Translations under genes and position numbers: made by a program
In this document: positions 6,519 to 12,816 of the stretch, piece by piece
Position numbering within the stretch: the first letter of the stretch is position 1
Layout: every line of letters starts with the position of its first letter
Assembly (NCBI GenBank): GCA_022013235.1
Contig: JAKLQR010000057.1
Coordinates: forward strand, 1-13,258
DNA: 13,258 nucleotides
DNA from: Thermodesulfovibrionales bacterium
GTDB taxonomy: Bacteria; Nitrospirota; Thermodesulfovibrionia; Thermodesulfovibrionales; SM23-35
Direction: 5' to 3'
The notes under the pieces: model-generated
What the model saw: only the letters and a program-made list of their open reading frames with translations
What the model was told of the DNA's origin: nothing
Database searches by the model: none

Positions 6519-6532
6519 GATTCCCGGGAATC
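6519..6532. promoter_or_regulatory. 14-bp perfect palindrome
   Basis: GATTCCCGGGAATC is perfectly self-complementary and lies between the IHF-like site and the tandem palindromes, centred near -56 of the predicted start. It may be a repressor site or a fragment of the ATTCCC...GGGAAT repeat family seen at 5820. The function is unknown. Confidence 0.35.
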
Positions 6533-6549
6533 GATGAGTAAAGAAATGC

Positions 6550-6581
6550 GGCAAATCGCCTTTACACTGGGCAAATTGCCC
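6550..6581. promoter_or_regulatory. Tandem palindromic sites, candidate sigma-54 enhancers
   Basis: GGCAAATCGCC (6550-6560) and GGCAAATTGCC (6570-6580) repeat with a period of exactly 20 bases, about two helical turns; the second extends to GGG...CCC (6569-6581). Their centres fall near -85 and -105 of the predicted sigma-54 start, the usual distance for an upstream activating sequence. A related core, GGGCAAATGGCCC, is found in the hairpin at 5969-5981. No named enhancer-binding protein is recognised from the motif. Confidence 0.5.
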
Positions 6582-6747
6582 GTGAATCTGTGAGATGGAT
6601 TTATACCGGTAAGGGGGATGCAACAATTCTATGTCAGGCAAGAAGATATCCAAGCCGACTTCCGGAGGACTGATCCTCTCCTATTAATGTTCTCCCTGCA
6701 TCCGGAAGAGTGAGCGCACTCTTATGCGAGAGCATTCCGATCACGGC
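6582..6747. other. Non-coding stretch between selenocytochrome control region and DUF3124 gene
   Basis: The 345-base gap 6403-6747 is occupied on its left by the sigma-54 control region; the remainder from 6582 shows no convincing gene. It contains the hairpin at 6706-6723 and a small GAGGA-CTGA-TCCTC inverted repeat near 6665-6678. Short open frames here have no ribosome site or family character. Confidence 0.5.
6706..6723 (-). terminator. Hairpin downstream of DUF3124 gene
   Basis: AAGAGTG-loop-CACTCTT forms a seven-pair perfect stem with a four-base loop, 24 bases after the stop of the minus-strand DUF3124 gene. It lacks a following T-run, so it is a weak terminator candidate. Confidence 0.3.
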
Positions 6748-7239
6748 TCATTTGTCGTGTTCGGTAATTACCTTGCCTGAAGAACTGAAAGACAACCCTG
6801 CTCTTGTGTCAAGCATAAGCGCCTCGACAATCGGCTGATTGATGTTTTTATCCGCACGCCATTTCACCACGAAATTTGCGCCCGGTCCTCCTCTTGTATC
6901 ATATTCTTTGAGGTAGAAGAAGGTGTGGGCAAATGGTTTCAGGACTAACGGTTTTTTTATATAGCTCTCGATAAATTTACCGCTCGAATCATAATAATCT
7001 ACTTTTAGTAAGGTAAATGGGTATTTGGGGTCTATATTATGGATACTTAACATTGTTGCAAGCTGGAACGGGTTTCCTTTCGGCCCGGAATAGACATTTG
7101 AATAGATAGGGACATAGAGGGTTTCACCGGATGAGAGCCCTCTGTCAGGTTCTGCCTGTGCGAAGAGAGGGACGAATACTATTGCAAGAACCAGAGAATA
7201 CCACAAGACCTTGGTTTTATGATACGTTTCTGTGAACAT
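6748..7239 (-). CDS. DUF3124 domain protein, secreted
   Basis: A 163-aa exported protein of unknown function. Residues 10-29 form a signal peptide (VLWYSLVLAIVFVPLFAQA) with cleavage expected after AQA, before EPDRG. The mature part is one DUF3124 domain (PF11322): LSSGETLYVPIYSNVY, LATMLSIHNIDPKYPFTL, VDYYDSSGKFIESYI, PFAHTFFYLKEYDTRGGPGA and NFVVKWRADKNINQPIVEAL, ending in SFSSSGKVI. Many such proteins sit near cytochromes in anaerobes. AGGAGG stands nine bases before ATG 7239. Only 33 bases separate it from the upstream lipoprotein cytochrome gene, so both are probably read from the promoter at 7666-7694. The beta-rich pattern suggests an immunoglobulin-like periplasmic fold, which is inference. 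Confidence 0.88.
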   Translation of the reverse strand: MFTETYHKTKVLWYSLVLAIVFVPLFAQAEPDRGLSSGETLYVPIYSNVYSGPKGNPFQLATMLSIHNIDPKYPFTLLKVDYYDSSGKFIESYIKKPLVLKPFAHTFFYLKEYDTRGGPGANFVVKWRADKNINQPIVEALMLDTRAGLSFSSSGKVITEHDK

Positions 7240-7272
7240 AAATATTTACCTCCTTTATCTGAAAAACTCCAA

Positions 7273-7617
7273 TCAGCGTTTGAAAAGGATCGAGAAAAAA
7301 ACATACTTTGCCAATACTTCCGCATCGTTCTCTGAAATCTCTCTATCCCCAAATTTGGGCATGCTTCCTTTCGGAGCCCTCATTGCCGAGGTAATATCTT
7401 CCTGTTTTTTTATAGCTTTCATCCTGCTGCCATCCTGATGGCACCTGACACAATGTTCCTGAAACAACTTCTCCCCGGTATTTCCTTGTGTTGTCTTTAC
7501 CTCAGTCTTTGTTGGTAGTTCATTTTGTTCACCGGCTTTGTTACATCCGCCGAGCACCAGCGATAAGACGCCTATGCATAATAACAATACTCTTGCCAGA
7601 GGAATATTCATTCTCAT
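7273..7617 (-). CDS. Lipoprotein c-type cytochrome, monoheme
   Basis: A 114-aa class I cytochrome c anchored by a lipid. The signal peptide VLLLCIGVLSLVLGGC has lipobox LGGC with Cys25, followed by a flexible polar linker (NKAGEQNELPTKTEV). The heme motif CVRCH spans residues 56-60 (EKLFQEHCVRCHQDG), and MPKF supplies the likely axial methionine. The C-terminal helix NDAEVLAKYVFFSIL closes the fold. It should act as an electron carrier at a membrane surface facing the periplasm. ATG 7617 is preceded by GGAAGGAA at a suitable distance, and by a good sigma-70 promoter. It is the first gene of a probable two-gene unit with the DUF3124 protein. Its electron partners are not visible here. Confidence 0.9.
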   Translation of the reverse strand: MRMNIPLARVLLLCIGVLSLVLGGCNKAGEQNELPTKTEVKTTQGNTGEKLFQEHCVRCHQDGSRMKAIKKQEDITSAMRAPKGSMPKFGDREISENDAEVLAKYVFFSILFKR

Positions 7618-7665
7618 GCAGTTCCTTCCCGATACTCAACTCTATTCTTGTTGCCGACTACTAAA

Positions 7666-7694
7666 AGTCTACGGGAAAATACCGCATTTATCAA
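7666..7694 (-). promoter_or_regulatory. Sigma-70-type promoter of the cytochrome/DUF3124 unit
   Basis: On the minus strand, TTGATA (7694-7689, five of six -35 bases) is followed by exactly 17 bases and TAGACT (7671-7666, four of six -10 bases). The start would be near 7659, giving a leader of about 40 bases to ATG 7617. Confidence 0.55.
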
Positions 7695-7845
7695 CTTGCG
7701 GGAGAGATTTTTATGAGAGAGAGAGGTACTGTGAGCGGTTTCAACGTGTCACCCTTGAGCTTTCTGCTTCGAATGTGCACCTTCCTGGCATAATTTGTTA
7801 GTGCTGGTGTCTGTTACTTAAAATTAAAAAGTTAAGGCTGAATGC

Positions 7846-8481
7846 TTATGGCTTTCTTCGACCGGTCATGAGAAATACGGTAAATGTTCGCATTCCTCCA
7901 TCAGGCCCCGGTTTTATTACTTCTGCCGCTGTCCTGTCCCGGATATCGTCGAATCCCGCATCCATAAACTCCTGGCGCAGCAATGCCCGATCAAAGCCAA
8001 AGTGGAATATACCGTCGTTGTTGCCATGAAATTGACCGTCATCGGGGTCAAGGTCGGCAATGCAAAGATATCCGGAAGGCGCAATAATACTATAGAATTG
8101 ATCAAGCAGAGGTCTGATTTCTTTCACATGATGGAGGGTCATGCCGCTTACAATCAGGTGATAAGTGCCTTCCAGCATAGTGCCCTTTTCAGTGTCCAGA
8201 TAATGCGTCTTTACATTGGGAAGATTCTGCGTGTCGATCTTTGCGTTGAGAACATCAATCATTCCCCGGGAACTGTCAACGCCTGTTATGGAACGGACTA
8301 CCGGCTGCAACTGGAGGGTCAATAGTCCTGTGCCGCAACCAAAATCCAGGACATCCATAGTAGAAGTCAACACGATTTCGTCTGATATCGCAGCTATTAT
8401 ATCGTTTGCCAGCTTGACCCGTGCCGGCACCTCATCCCAGGTGGCTGCCTCTTTGTCAAAATCACGCTTTTCAATATTCAT
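7846..8481 (-). CDS. Class I SAM-dependent methyltransferase
   Basis: A 211-aa soluble enzyme with the Rossmann methyltransferase fold. Motif I is VLDFGCGTGLLTLQL (residues 44-58), and the acidic residue that binds the SAM ribose is Asp69 in ITGVDSS. Motif post-II reads YHLIVSGMTLHHVKEI, and motif III region is IIAPSGYLCIADLDPDDG, continuing with GFDRALLRQEFMDAGFDDI. This pattern is typical of the Methyltransf_11/25 (UbiE-like) group; the substrate cannot be told. The start ATG overlaps the stop of the upstream OmpA-family gene as ATGA, and no good ribosome site is seen, so translation is probably coupled. Why a methyltransferase follows an envelope lipoprotein is unclear. It is the last gene of the envelope operon. 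Confidence 0.9.
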   Translation of the reverse strand: MNIEKRDFDKEAATWDEVPARVKLANDIIAAISDEIVLTSTMDVLDFGCGTGLLTLQLQPVVRSITGVDSSRGMIDVLNAKIDTQNLPNVKTHYLDTEKGTMLEGTYHLIVSGMTLHHVKEIRPLLDQFYSIIAPSGYLCIADLDPDDGQFHGNNDGIFHFGFDRALLRQEFMDAGFDDIRDRTAAEVIKPGPDGGMRTFTVFLMTGRRKP

Positions 8482-9680
8482 CGAAGCATTTTTTCTGGAC
8501 CGACTCCTTCGTCTAATATAACGACCTCAACACGCCGATTTTGTTGCTTTCCTGCTGAAGTTGCATTGCTCGCTATCGGATATTGTTCGCCGTATCCTTT
8601 GGTGGTTATCCTTGTTGCCGGAACTCCCTTCATAGTCAAAGCGTCGCGCACGGAATCTGCCCGGTTTTGAGAGAGACCCAAATTGTAAGTCTCGCTCCCT
8701 GTACTGTCTGTAAATCCTTCAATCAACACTTTGCGATTGGGATATTGCTCTAAGAACTCAGCAAGTTTGTCAAGGGTTCTTGTAGCACCTGACATGAGGA
8801 TAGCTTTCCCGGTTTCAAATAATATATCTCCAAGAGTAAGAATTAAGCCTCTATCAGTCTTCTTGGCCTTGAGCTGTTCGAGTTCACTTTCAATTTTTTC
8901 CCTTTGCTTCACTGCTTTTTCAGCTTTGACTCGTGCAAGTTCAGCTTCACGTTTTCTCATTTCAGCTTCTTTTTTGGCTTCCTCAGCTTTGACCCGTGCC
9001 AGGTCAGCTTCAAGTTTTCTCGCCTCAGCTTCCTTTTTAGACTTTTCAGCTTCAAGTGCCTTTACCTCAGCTTCCTTTTTAGATTTTTCTGCTTCAAGCG
9101 CCTTAGCCTCAGTCTCTCCTTTTGCCTGTTGAATCTCAAGTGCTCTTGTTTCAGCTTCCTTTCTCGCTTTGTCAGCCTGCTGAGCCAAGGCTATAGCCTC
9201 CCCTTTTGCCCGTTCAAGTTCCATTGCCTTAGCCTCAGTTTCTTTCCTGGCACGCTCAGCCTCTTCAGCTCGCCTTTCTGCTAATCTTATTGCTCGATTC
9301 GCTTCGATTTCCCTTGCGTGTAATACAATCTTGTTTTTCTCTTCAAGAAGACGTTCTTTTTCTTCCTCGGCCATTTTCTGTTCTGCCTGCGCTACGGCTA
9401 TTTTTGCTTTTCTCTCAGCAATATACGCAAGGTGATTCATTTCAGCTTCATCCTGTGCTTGTTCAGCCTTCTTCAATGCCTGAGCTGCCTCATAGAGACT
9501 AACCGGTACATTCTTGGCTATGTCTGGATTTGCTTGTGCCTGTTCATAAGCCGAGCGGGCACGTTCTAACGCAGGATTCGGTTCAGGCACTGTAGCGCAT
9601 CCTATTATGAAAAGTGATGCCAAGAACCCAATCATAAAGAAAAATATTATGTTCCTTGATTTATAAATAGCGTGTTTCAC
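8478..9680 (-). CDS. OmpA-family lipoprotein with DUF4398 and long coiled coil
   Basis: A 400-aa envelope protein joining outer membrane and peptidoglycan. The signal peptide ends in lipobox IIGC with Cys28. A DUF4398-type domain covers about residues 35-105 (NPALERARSAYEQAQANPD, VPVSLYEAAQALKKAEQAQ). Residues about 105-272 are a highly charged, Ala/Lys/Glu-rich coiled coil with internal repeats of 14 and 21 residues. The C-terminal OmpA domain (277-388) begins ILTLGDILFETGKAIL; the diaminopimelate-binding residues are probably Asp325 (GFTDSTG) and Arg340 (LSQNRADSV), and it ends NRRVEVVI. The start is GTG 9680, with GGAGG nine bases upstream; no ATG offers a complete signal peptide. It lies 29 bases after the small DUF4398 lipoprotein gene and overlaps the methyltransferase. 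The coiled coil could span the periplasm. Confidence 0.93.
   Translation of the reverse strand: MKHAIYKSRNIIFFFMIGFLASLFIIGCATVPEPNPALERARSAYEQAQANPDIAKNVPVSLYEAAQALKKAEQAQDEAEMNHLAYIAERKAKIAVAQAEQKMAEEEKERLLEEKNKIVLHAREIEANRAIRLAERRAEEAERARKETEAKAMELERAKGEAIALAQQADKARKEAETRALEIQQAKGETEAKALEAEKSKKEAEVKALEAEKSKKEAEARKLEADLARVKAEEAKKEAEMRKREAELARVKAEKAVKQREKIESELEQLKAKKTDRGLILTLGDILFETGKAILMSGATRTLDKLAEFLEQYPNRKVLIEGFTDSTGSETYNLGLSQNRADSVRDALTMKGVPATRITTKGYGEQYPIASNATSAGKQQNRRVEVVILDEGVGPEKMLR
9012..9095 (-). repeat. Tandem 42-bp coding repeat
   Basis: Two adjacent units encode EAEKSKKEAEVKAL (residues 196-209) and EAEKSKKEAEARKL (210-223). The DNA is nearly identical in the first 30 bases of each unit. 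The next 42 residues hold two related 21-residue units beginning EADLARVKAE and EAELARVKAE. Length change by recombination is likely. Confidence 0.75.
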
Positions 9681-9709
9681 GGTATCTCACCTCCCTTTTG
9701 GTTTTATTA

Positions 9710-10084
9710 TTACCTTTGCTTGCGATCTATCTCATGGCGTAATGTCTCTATGCTGTCTTTCATCTCCTGGGTTATTTTTTTTGTTCTTTCAGACTGTGCC
9801 TTTGCCTCTGCGAGTTTTGCATCCATGAGTGCTTCATCTGCCAACCGTTTCGCCTGAACAAATTCCTCCTTTTCGACTGCTTCTCTGGCTGCATTGATTT
9901 TGTCACGCGCAAGCTTCAACTCCATGGGTGCATAGAGCGTCGCATTGCTATTTTCTGCTGCTTTAATAGATAAATCAGCACTGGTGAGACTTTCAGTATA
10001 AGCAATGTCTTGTGATGCACATCCAATCAGACCGATTGCAAAACAGATTACTGCAAAACATATCCCCTGAGATAACTGTTTCAT
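9710..10084 (-). CDS. DUF4398 lipoprotein
   Basis: A 124-aa envelope lipoprotein. The signal peptide ICFAVICFAIGLIGC has lipobox LIGC with Cys22. The mature part is a single helical DUF4398 domain: LTSADLSIKAAENSNATLYA, PMELKLARDKINAAREAVEK and EFVQAKRLADEALMDAKLAE, with a charged C-terminal helix ending RHEIDRKQR. The same domain is found in the N-terminal part of the next gene, so the two may interact or share a binding partner; the function of DUF4398 is not known. AGGAGG lies 11 bases before ATG 10084, a long but usable spacing. It is the first gene of the operon with the OmpA-family lipoprotein and the methyltransferase; no convincing promoter boxes are recognised upstream. Confidence 0.88.
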   Translation of the reverse strand: MKQLSQGICFAVICFAIGLIGCASQDIAYTESLTSADLSIKAAENSNATLYAPMELKLARDKINAAREAVEKEEFVQAKRLADEALMDAKLAEAKAQSERTKKITQEMKDSIETLRHEIDRKQR

Positions 10085-10178
10085 TGTTAGGCATACCTCC
10101 TTTTCTTTATTTTTTACATGCTTTTTCTCATAAGAAGAGGTTGTTGTATCAGGAATAAATATAAATGGGGGTGGAACT

Positions 10179-10328
10179 ATGAGCCTTCAATTAAACTTAT
10201 ACCAAAAATGCTTTGCTCTGTCAAATAATCGAATTGCCAACTATAAAAGTTTTTTCGTATTTTATCTTTTGATGTTATACCAAACTGATGATATTGTTGA
10301 GAGATTATGCTTGCCAGAAGTAGAATAA
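10179..10328 (+). CDS. Possible small protein, 49 aa
   Basis: In the 334-base gap between two minus-strand genes, a plus-strand frame opens at ATG 10179 with GGGGG seven bases upstream and ends at TAA 10326-10328. The product starts MSLQLNLYQKCFALSN, has a hydrophobic middle (SFFVFYLLMLY, residues 24-34) and an acidic end (LPEVE). The DNA is AT-rich like the rest of the gap, and I recognise no family. A good ribosome site and a hydrophobic segment favour a real small membrane-associated peptide; AT-rich non-coding DNA opening by chance is at least as likely. Confidence 0.25.
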   Translation: MSLQLNLYQKCFALSNNRIANYKSFFVFYLLMLYQTDDIVERLCLPEVE

Positions 10329-10347
10329 ATACTTCAAACAATGAGGA

Positions 10348-10377
10348 GCCCAAGTGTTTTTGGCATGCATTTTTTTT
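10348..10377 (+). terminator. Weak terminator-like hairpin with T8
   Basis: GCCCAA-GTGTT-TTTGGC (10348-10364) pairs with one mismatch. Five bases later, a run of eight T begins (10370-10377). It lies 20 bases after the possible 49-aa ORF on the same strand. The stem is weak. Confidence 0.2.
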
Positions 10378-10418
10378 GCGATTTGTTTTATTACAATTGA
10401 TGTCGTTAACTATATTTT

Positions 10419-10955
10419 TTATTGAGTCGCATCAATAGTAATTTTTTCAGGTTCATAAACCATAAAAAACATGCCAATTTTTTTAGACAATCCCATAATG
10501 GGAGCAATCACTAACATATCGCCATTCTTATCATCTGTGATCACAATTTCGTTTTTTTCCATAAGCTCATTTGGATATAGAGACGAAAAGGCAGCTCCTT
10601 CGACTTTCTTATCAGTTGATACTGCAATTATCCCGTCAGCTTTGACAACAAGGATCTGTTTTATTTGGGGTTCTTTTACCAGTTGGTTGAGATATTCATT
10701 GATCTGCTCGTAATTTTCTCTGAGCATCTCTTTCCTTATGGCCCAGACAAAAGTGGTTGTGGTAAGGCGGAGGAAATATCGCGTCTTTTCTGTGATAACC
10801 TGATGAGATTTTTCGATTAATTGAATCTGCTGGGTTTCCATTTGTTTCTGAACATTTTTCACCGCAATAGTCTTCCAGAAATACATAACAAAGACTAAGG
10901 CTACCAATACACCGATAACATACCAATATTTCTTTCCGCTTTCCTTCGTAATCAT
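10419..10955 (-). CDS. Membrane-anchored periplasmic sensor-like protein
   Basis: A 178-aa protein with one N-terminal membrane helix (about residues 11-29, WYVIGVLVALVFVMYFWKTI) and no cleavage site, so the rest should face the periplasm. A helical segment (KNVQKQMETQQIQLIEKSHQ) leads into a mixed alpha/beta domain: LVKEPQIKQILVVKADGIIA, VSTDKKVEGAAFSSLY, NEIVITDDKNGDMLVIAPIM and KIGMFFMVYEPEKI. This order of strands, with a central polar loop, resembles PAS-like/Cache ligand-binding domains of histidine kinases and chemoreceptors, but no signalling output domain follows. The family is not recognised. GGAGG directly abuts ATG 10955 with no spacer, so efficient initiation probably depends on coupling to the gene ending seven bases upstream. 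Confidence 0.75.
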   Translation of the reverse strand: MITKESGKKYWYVIGVLVALVFVMYFWKTIAVKNVQKQMETQQIQLIEKSHQVITEKTRYFLRLTTTTFVWAIRKEMLRENYEQINEYLNQLVKEPQIKQILVVKADGIIAVSTDKKVEGAAFSSLYPNELMEKNEIVITDDKNGDMLVIAPIMGLSKKIGMFFMVYEPEKITIDATQ

Positions 10956-10962
10956 CCTCCGG

Positions 10963-11457
10963 CTACTTACTCAGCGTAGCATTAATTATTTCCTGCAGTC
11001 TTTCGGGAGATAATCTGCTGCCTGTATCGCGTGGAGATCCCCCGATTGTATCACTACCACCCCACCTATTACTTTCAGTCACAATATGAGATTCCTCTTC
11101 ATTCAGTTTTGCGTATAATTTCTGAAGATGAAATGGCGTCCATACAGACCTTCTCCCCAACGTATACACATATGATCTATCTGATTTTTCTGCCACTAAT
11201 ACAGCAAAGGCCGTGATCCCATCATTATACATAGCCATTCTTGAGGCCAGTCCCGTCTCCCTGGTAAATGTCCATCCATCTCCCCCGCCAATTATCTCAT
11301 AATTTCCCTTCAGGGACAGCTCACCACTTTCATCAAGAAAATAACGGTCTATTCTGGCTTCGACAGATTCAATAATCCCTCTCAAGTCCGCTTCTTCCAT
11401 TTCCGCAACTCTGCCATCAAAACGCGCTTCGTAATAAGGCTGAAATATCCATGCCAT
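10963..11457 (-). CDS. C-terminal part of a frameshifted conserved protein
   Basis: The open frame starting at ATG 11457 gives 164 aa, but it is probably the 3' part of a longer gene. The frame is open further upstream (WRYFNEEK before MAWIFQPYY) to the point where the preceding frame breaks off at about 11481. There is no ribosome site of quality before 11457 (GAGGAG is in coding sequence, three bases away). Visible blocks are RGIIESVEARIDRYF, NYEIIGGGDGWTFTRETG, MYNDGITAFAVLVAEK, YTLGRRSVWTPFHLQKLY and RWGGSDTIGGSPRDTGSRLS. The Gly-rich IGGGDGW and IGGSPRDTGSRL blocks suggest a binding site in a soluble enzyme. I do not know its function. Seven bases separate it from the sensor-like gene downstream. 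Confidence 0.65.
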   Translation of the reverse strand: MAWIFQPYYEARFDGRVAEMEEADLRGIIESVEARIDRYFLDESGELSLKGNYEIIGGGDGWTFTRETGLASRMAMYNDGITAFAVLVAEKSDRSYVYTLGRRSVWTPFHLQKLYAKLNEEESHIVTESNRWGGSDTIGGSPRDTGSRLSPERLQEIINATLSK

Positions 11458-11891
11458 TTTCTCCTCATTGAAGTATCGCCAAAAGGATAAGCTCCTGCCG
11501 TACTGTCCAGCCTGTCTTCGCAGTATACAAGCCGGTTAATCCGGGGATCGGAATATTTTCTCACGCGCTCATTATTCTTTAATAGCCACCAGGCAAGACA
11601 GGTGTCCTCATCCGGGTCATTCACATAGATATGCGCTTCCGGAACCCCGTCTTTTCTGAAGGTATCAAACAATCCCAGCTTAATTTCGATGTGGATTTGT
11701 TCAGCAGTGGAACGTGTTGTCAATCTGTCAGCCTTTGAATGATGATCAAAATTAGCATAGGGTCCTTTAGGATCTCTCTTCGTGGTAGCATGAACAAATC
11801 CGTCCAAAGCAATTGAATATGGAGGTTTCTTTTTTTTGAAAACAGACCAACTGTAGACTTTTCGGGGCTCTATATTCAAATCAATTGGCAT
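11382..11891 (-). CDS. N-terminal part of a frameshifted conserved protein
   Basis: The frame reads 169 aa from ATG 11891, but only about residues 1-137 (to TAGAYPF) look like family sequence; the rest, GDTSMRRKWHGYFSL onward, is the out-of-frame reading of the next segment. Visible features are ALDGFVHATTKRDPKGPYA, NFDHHSKADRLTTRSTAEQ with a DHH triad (49-51), and an acidic block NDPDEDTC (91-98). DHH and the acidic block recall metal-binding phosphoesterases, but this is a weak comparison. Joined by a -1 shift at the TTTT of 11484-11481, the full product would be about 309 aa. No clear Shine-Dalgarno precedes ATG 11891. The break may be a real mutation, a programmed shift or a sequencing error. 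Confidence 0.65.
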   Translation of the reverse strand: MPIDLNIEPRKVYSWSVFKKKKPPYSIALDGFVHATTKRDPKGPYANFDHHSKADRLTTRSTAEQIHIEIKLGLFDTFRKDGVPEAHIYVNDPDEDTCLAWWLLKNNERVRKYSDPRINRLVYCEDRLDSTAGAYPFGDTSMRRKWHGYFSLITKRVLMAELRKWKKRT

Positions 11892-11975
11892 AAGAAATCA
11901 CTATATTAACGTAGCAGCATTTTTCTTCTTCAAACAGTTCACAAAGATATCCCCGCCCCTGATGTTTTCATTACC

Positions 11976-12015
11976 AAAATGCGGAAAAACATTTTCCCTT
12001 TCACGTCGGCATTTT
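11976..12015. terminator. Nested hairpin after the DUF2914 gene
   Basis: AAAATGC (11976-11982) pairs with GCATTTT (12009-12015), and an inner GGAAAA/TTTTCC hairpin is nested in it. On the plus strand the outer arm runs into a T7 tract (12012-12018); on the minus strand four T end the arm. It begins five bases past the stop of the minus-strand DUF2914 gene. It may be a modest terminator; the large loop makes this uncertain. Confidence 0.3.
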
Positions 12016-12019
12016 TTTG

Positions 12020-12448
12020 TTATTCAACTTTGAATGAAATTGATTTGACAGAATTACCCGTTTTATCTTTTATCTCCACCTTCCAGTTTCCCATTTTCCC
12101 ATGTAAATTCTTGTATGCGAATGCTCTCCACCTGGGACCTTGCATAATTGGAAGCGTGAAAGTGCGCATTTCCTGCCCCTCGTGATACCAGACAAAGGTA
12201 GCCTCTGTATCTTCTGAAATATTCATGGCTTCGATGAAACAATACACCTTTTCGGTTGATGCGGGAAATGTATCCGCAACTCCGACAGGTTCTCTGTCTT
12301 GCACATCTTGAGCAACAACCATTCTTGATATACTGAATAACTGTGTCCCCTTTTCAGCTTTTTCCTGACCGATAGCAGGAGAAGTTATCCCAAACGATAC
12401 GATTACAACGAAAGCTAAGAGAACCATCCAAATTGTTTTGTTTTTCAT
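12020..12448 (-). CDS. DUF2914 domain protein, secreted
   Basis: A 142-aa exported protein. Residues 1-27 are a signal peptide (WMVLLAFVVIVSFGITSPAI core) with cleavage near AIG before QEKAEKG. The mature part is a DUF2914 domain (PF11141): ISRMVVAQDVQDREPVGVAD, STEKVYCFIEAMNIS, ATFVWYHEGQEMRTFTLPI, GPRWRAFAYKNLHGKMGNWK and VEIKDKTGNSVKSISFKVE. The VWYH and W-R-x(5)K patterns are typical. The function of the domain is unknown; it is found in many envelope proteins of Gram-negative bacteria. AGGAGG lies four to five bases before ATG 12448, and a good sigma-70 promoter lies at 12496-12524. It appears to be transcribed alone, with a hairpin after its stop. Confidence 0.9.
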   Translation of the reverse strand: MKNKTIWMVLLAFVVIVSFGITSPAIGQEKAEKGTQLFSISRMVVAQDVQDREPVGVADTFPASTEKVYCFIEAMNISEDTEATFVWYHEGQEMRTFTLPIMQGPRWRAFAYKNLHGKMGNWKVEIKDKTGNSVKSISFKVE

Positions 12449-12495
12449 TTTTCCTCCTTATTTTGTAACCACTTCCATCAAATCCCATTTCAATC

Positions 12496-12524
12496 ATTAT
12501 ACAAAAATTTGACAGTTTAGTCAT
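12496..12524 (-). promoter_or_regulatory. Sigma-70-type promoter of the DUF2914 gene
   Basis: On the minus strand a perfect TATAAT (12501-12496) lies 17 bases after ATGACT (12524-12519), which matches four of six -35 bases. The transcript would start near 12489 and have a leader of about 40 bases. On the plus strand a perfect TTGACA (12509-12514) overlaps this promoter, but no good -10 follows it (TAGGCT at 17 bases). Confidence 0.65.
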
Positions 12525-12816
12525 TCTTTGATAGGCTCTCAAATAATAAGTACATTGTAAGAAAGGGGGATGAGATTTCATTTAACCCATTCACCAGAGA
12601 CAAATTTCTTTTGATCCAACAGCTTTCAAATTATATCCACTATTCACTTGAAAAACTGTCCCCATTCTAATCGGTAAAACAATTCTCCGTCAGACCGGAA
12701 AAATTATCAGCAAGAAGTACAGCTATTAACAAACTGAACAGTTGCTTTCTATTAGACTCAGCATACGCAATACAGCAAACTTTTGTCGTAAAGGAATAAC
12801 CAAAAAGGGGGTAAAA
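12525..12816. other. Long intergenic leader of the MscS-related gene
   Basis: Nearly 300 AT-rich bases lie between the DUF2914 promoter and the plus-strand channel gene. I see a 14-codon open frame after GGGGG at 12566-12570, too short to support, and no clear promoter, riboswitch or repeat. The promoter of the downstream gene must lie here but is not recognised. Confidence 0.4.

Noticed and set aside
6311..6574. An 87-aa minus-strand open frame
   Set aside because: It is an out-of-frame reading over the leader and control region of the selenocytochrome, with no ribosome site or family character.
6600..6680. A riboswitch-like G-rich stretch
   Set aside because: No cyclic-di-GMP, cobalamin or other riboswitch core motif could be matched on either strand.
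9012..9279. Repeats as a possible CRISPR array
   Set aside because: The units are adjacent and coding, with no unique spacers between repeats.
8731..9284. Long plus-strand open frames rich in Ser, Phe and Leu
   Set aside because: They are antisense shadows of the Lys/Glu/Ala-rich coiled coil of the OmpA-family lipoprotein.
11478..11490. Programmed -1 ribosomal frameshift at CCTTTTGG
   Set aside because: The zero-frame codons CCT TTT do not allow tandem re-pairing after a -1 slip, and no stimulatory hairpin was recognised downstream.
12509..12537. Plus-strand promoter for the MscS-related gene beginning with TTGACA
   Set aside because: The -35 is perfect, but the hexamer at 17 bases (TAGGCT) is a poor -10 and the gene starts about 280 bases further on.
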